From assembly GCF_949298305.1 (NCBI RefSeq), contig NZ_CASFWU010000072.1, forward strand, positions 1 through 15,880: 15,880 bases of DNA. Reading direction: 5' to 3'. The position numbers were made by a program, and so were the translations under genes. Positions 13,796 to 15,880 of this stretch are shown here, in pieces. Source of the DNA: an uncultured Bacteroides sp. Lineage in GTDB: Bacteria > Bacteroidota > Bacteroidia > Bacteroidales > Bacteroidaceae. Numbering within the stretch: position 1 is the first letter of the stretch; each line of letters starts with the position of its first letter. Under the pieces are notes generated by a model that saw only the letters and a program-made list of their open reading frames with translations, made no database searches and was not told where the DNA came from.

Positions 13796-15778
13796 TCAGT
13801 AATTGTTCTTGTAGTTATTATACCAGTCTTTGTTCAGTAATCCCTTGCTCTCTACCCACGTCTTGAAATCAGGATATTCAGCCTCGTCATCTATGCGGCT
13901 GCGCTCGGTAACAGTGTGAAAGCCCTTGAGTGGAAGTTCGATGGCAAAAGGATATTTACCTCCTTTGTCAATGTAGTAGGCGTCATCTGCCGTATAGTTC
14001 AGTGTATTGTCCGCCCATATCGTTCCTTGGTGTTTGGGTAAATGCACTTCCACCCGTTTTCGCTCACCGGCCGTATATTTCACGATGACGTATGGATTGA
14101 TTGGTTTCAAGTCGGTCTTCAAGAACAAGCCGGCCTCGTTAAACGTCCGCTCCACCATCACGGTCTTGCCGGCGGGTACAGCCTGTTTTACATTGGGGAA
14201 CACCACCACCGAGTTAGTCTCGCTCTCCATCACGGCTCCATCACCCGTAACAGTTACCACTCCGGTCTGAACGGGATCCGTCTGATAAGCAAAAGCATTA
14301 GCATATGAAGCACCGTCATGTACAGCAACAAAGGTGTCGGCAATCTTCTTTACACGATTCTTCGAGTCGAAGGTCACCGCCCGTTCATATTCCACCACCA
14401 CATCGTTCATGTCGTAGTCACCGCCTGAGGGCCAGATGTCTTCAAAGGCCAAGGTTCCGACTGTACGTTCAGTGACATCCGGGATAACAATGTCAGTGCC
14501 ACTCTCCTTAATGTAGGGTCGTCCCGGATTCTTAGGGTCGATGATGGCATCCATGTCGTCGGTGAAAACACAGAAGAGCATATCCTCATAACTCTTATCA
14601 CCTCCATCCTCCGCTCCAACCACAACTCCACGTAACTTCTCGTCATAGACAGAGATGAAGCGTTGATTGATATCGTTAGAAGTTATCATCTTTCCAATGT
14701 TCTGCATCTCGGCTGTGTTGGGATTGAAGCCTTCGGGAATCATGAACCAGCCAATTGTATATCCCACAGGGAACTTGTCGCTTGCCGGCTGGTCGCCGTT
14801 CTCTCCGAAGAATTTGAGTGTCACCTCGTAGCCCGACTGCAAGATTCCCTTTATAAGACTGTTATAATAGGGATCATCTCCCACAATGGAGACATTGGGA
14901 AAGAGAACATATTTTTTCCGATCGGCTACATTGCGTTCGCCGCTGCCCTTATAATAATAGTAGCCGAAGGTATTGCGGTAACCTGCCCGTTCATGGAGGA
15001 ACATCAGACTGACACGGGTTTCCTTGGCAATATAGAAGTTTGTCTGCTCCACACCACCAATCAATGCACTGTTATCCAAGTTCCCGGGCTTCGTCTGCGA
15101 CTTGTTCCACAACAGATTTTTCAGGCGAGATGTGAATACAGACAGCCCCTCCAGATTTTTCGTCTTGCCATTGTCATTCCAAATAGGTATCCAATAGTTG
15201 CGAGTGACGTATCCAGGATTCTCACTCGTCACACGGCCATCCTTGTCCCACTTGCACAGGGAGTACAGGCCGGCTGTGGCATCCAGTCGGTAAGGCTGCG
15301 TTCCCGTAAAGCCGTAAGCCCTGGTAGAGGCTTCAGCGGCTGACGCGCTGTTGTCAAACACGAAGGCATTGTCCGCCATGTCCACCTCCACACACTCGGG
15401 ATAGCCCATCTCGCGGGTGTACAGGTAAATCTTCTCCACCCGGGTAGGTATTTCCATCTTTCCCTCGAAGCGGCCGTTCTCGTCCGTAAATGCCATGAAC
15501 AGGGGGGTGAGGTCCTGGCGCAGGGTGCGGATGTTGCCGTCGGTCGCCACGGGCTTCTGGTCGTATACCTCAATCAGGGCTGGCATGCCAGGCATGGCGT
15601 AGTCCACCTTCAGCGTGACGGGAGCCTTGGTATTGAAGCTGAAGTAAGTGTCTGCCGGGGGTACCAGGGTTTCCGCTGCGTCCGGATTGTATACATCATT
15701 TGTACATCCGGCCAGCATTCCAGAAACGAATGCCGTGCTTATGCAAACCAGCATTCCGATAATCTTTCTTGATTTCAT
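13796..15778 (-). CDS. LruC-domain lipoprotein (DUF4114/DUF4842-type)
   Basis: A 660-residue exported lipoprotein. The signal peptide ends in the lipobox LAGC with Cys25, followed by TNDVYNPD. Residues about 50-135 resemble a beta-sandwich carboxypeptidase-regulatory-type segment (TLKVDYAMPG...YTREMGYPECVEV). Residues about 260-410 look like DUF4114 (GYRNTFGYYYYKG...FMIPEGFN...EDGGDKSYEDMLFCVFTD). The LruC signature FEDIWPSGGDYDMNDVVVEYE spans 445-465; its D-x-D-x-N-D residues suggest Ca binding. The C-terminal region fits DUF4842. It is probably outer-membrane or surface located. The neighbouring spt is convergent, so no operon link is seen. The function is unknown; related proteins are common in Bacteroides genomes. 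Confidence 0.88.
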   Translation of the reverse strand: MKSRKIIGMLVCISTAFVSGMLAGCTNDVYNPDAAETLVPPADTYFSFNTKAPVTLKVDYAMPGMPALIEVYDQKPVATDGNIRTLRQDLTPLFMAFTDENGRFEGKMEIPTRVEKIYLYTREMGYPECVEVDMADNAFVFDNSASAAEASTRAYGFTGTQPYRLDATAGLYSLCKWDKDGRVTSENPGYVTRNYWIPIWNDNGKTKNLEGLSVFTSRLKNLLWNKSQTKPGNLDNSALIGGVEQTNFYIAKETRVSLMFLHERAGYRNTFGYYYYKGSGERNVADRKKYVLFPNVSIVGDDPYYNSLIKGILQSGYEVTLKFFGENGDQPASDKFPVGYTIGWFMIPEGFNPNTAEMQNIGKMITSNDINQRFISVYDEKLRGVVVGAEDGGDKSYEDMLFCVFTDDMDAIIDPKNPGRPYIKESGTDIVIPDVTERTVGTLAFEDIWPSGGDYDMNDVVVEYERAVTFDSKNRVKKIADTFVAVHDGASYANAFAYQTDPVQTGVVTVTGDGAVMESETNSVVVFPNVKQAVPAGKTVMVERTFNEAGLFLKTDLKPINPYVIVKYTAGERKRVEVHLPKHQGTIWADNTLNYTADDAYYIDKGGKYPFAIELPLKGFHTVTERSRIDDEAEYPDFKTWVESKGLLNKDWYNNYKNNY

Positions 15779-15794
15779 ATAATTAATACTTCGT

Positions 15795-15824
15795 TAAATT
15801 TATAGCTAATCCGTTGATAACAAA
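15795..15824 (-). promoter_or_regulatory. Weak promoter candidate for the LruC-type gene
   Basis: On the minus strand TTTG (15824-15821) is followed by 18 bp and TAAATTTA (15802-15795), which differs from TAnnTTTG at the last base. The spacing is 2 bp shorter than in the other promoters here, so this is tentative. The rest of the AT-rich stretch to 15880 shows no gene. Confidence 0.3.
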
Positions 15825-15880
15825 TAAGTTAATTAATAAAGTTTAGCAGAATAAAATAGGTCAAGTAGCTGATTTTCATT

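Overview
This window looks like chromosomal DNA from a member of the Bacteroidaceae (Bacteroides or a close relative). Four promoters follow the Bacteroidetes pattern (TTG or TTTG, exactly 20 bp, then TAnnTTTG). A serine palmitoyltransferase gene is present, as expected of sphingolipid-making Bacteroidales. There are lipoproteins of Bacteroides type, a LruC-domain protein, a propeller-type sensor kinase and typical Bacteroides hypothetical families. The species cannot be named from the sequence. Base composition is uneven: roughly 1900-11000 is very GC-rich, and 11100-15880 is much closer to the usual Bacteroides value.

Left part (1-5642): an HU-related DNA-binding protein and a surface lipoprotein (cut by the window edge) form a minus-strand operon. 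Both have perfect AGGAGG ribosome binding sites, which is unusual in this phylum. The operon's promoter lies at 1760-1790, so its mRNA should carry a leader of about 340 nt containing nine tandem copies of a 23-bp repeat. Diverging from it are a LytS-type sensor histidine kinase with a periplasmic propeller and Y_Y_Y domain, and its LytTR response regulator. Between the two divergent promoters are three identical 9-bp direct repeats spaced exactly 21 bp. They resemble LytTR-family binding sites and point at the HU promoter. My reading is that the two-component system switches on the HU-like/lipoprotein operon; this is inference. The response regulator ends in a strong intrinsic terminator that overlaps its last codons.

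Middle part (5643-8783): a second plus-strand operon starts from a promoter embedded in inverted repeats. It encodes a DUF2148 iron-sulfur-type protein, agmatine deiminase (aguA, start overlapping the previous stop), N-carbamoylputrescine amidase (aguB) and a Cys-containing DUF6078-like protein. AguA and AguB convert agmatine to putrescine.

Right part (8784-15880): a minus-strand aspS-gtrA pair encodes aspartyl-tRNA synthetase and a small four-helix membrane protein. Next comes a lipid kinase of the diacylglycerol/sphingosine kinase family, divergent from serine palmitoyltransferase (spt); together they suggest a sphingolipid locus. A 93-nt near-continuous hairpin separates spt from a convergent LruC/DUF4114-type lipoprotein gene. 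No rRNA, tRNA, insertion sequence or CRISPR array was seen.
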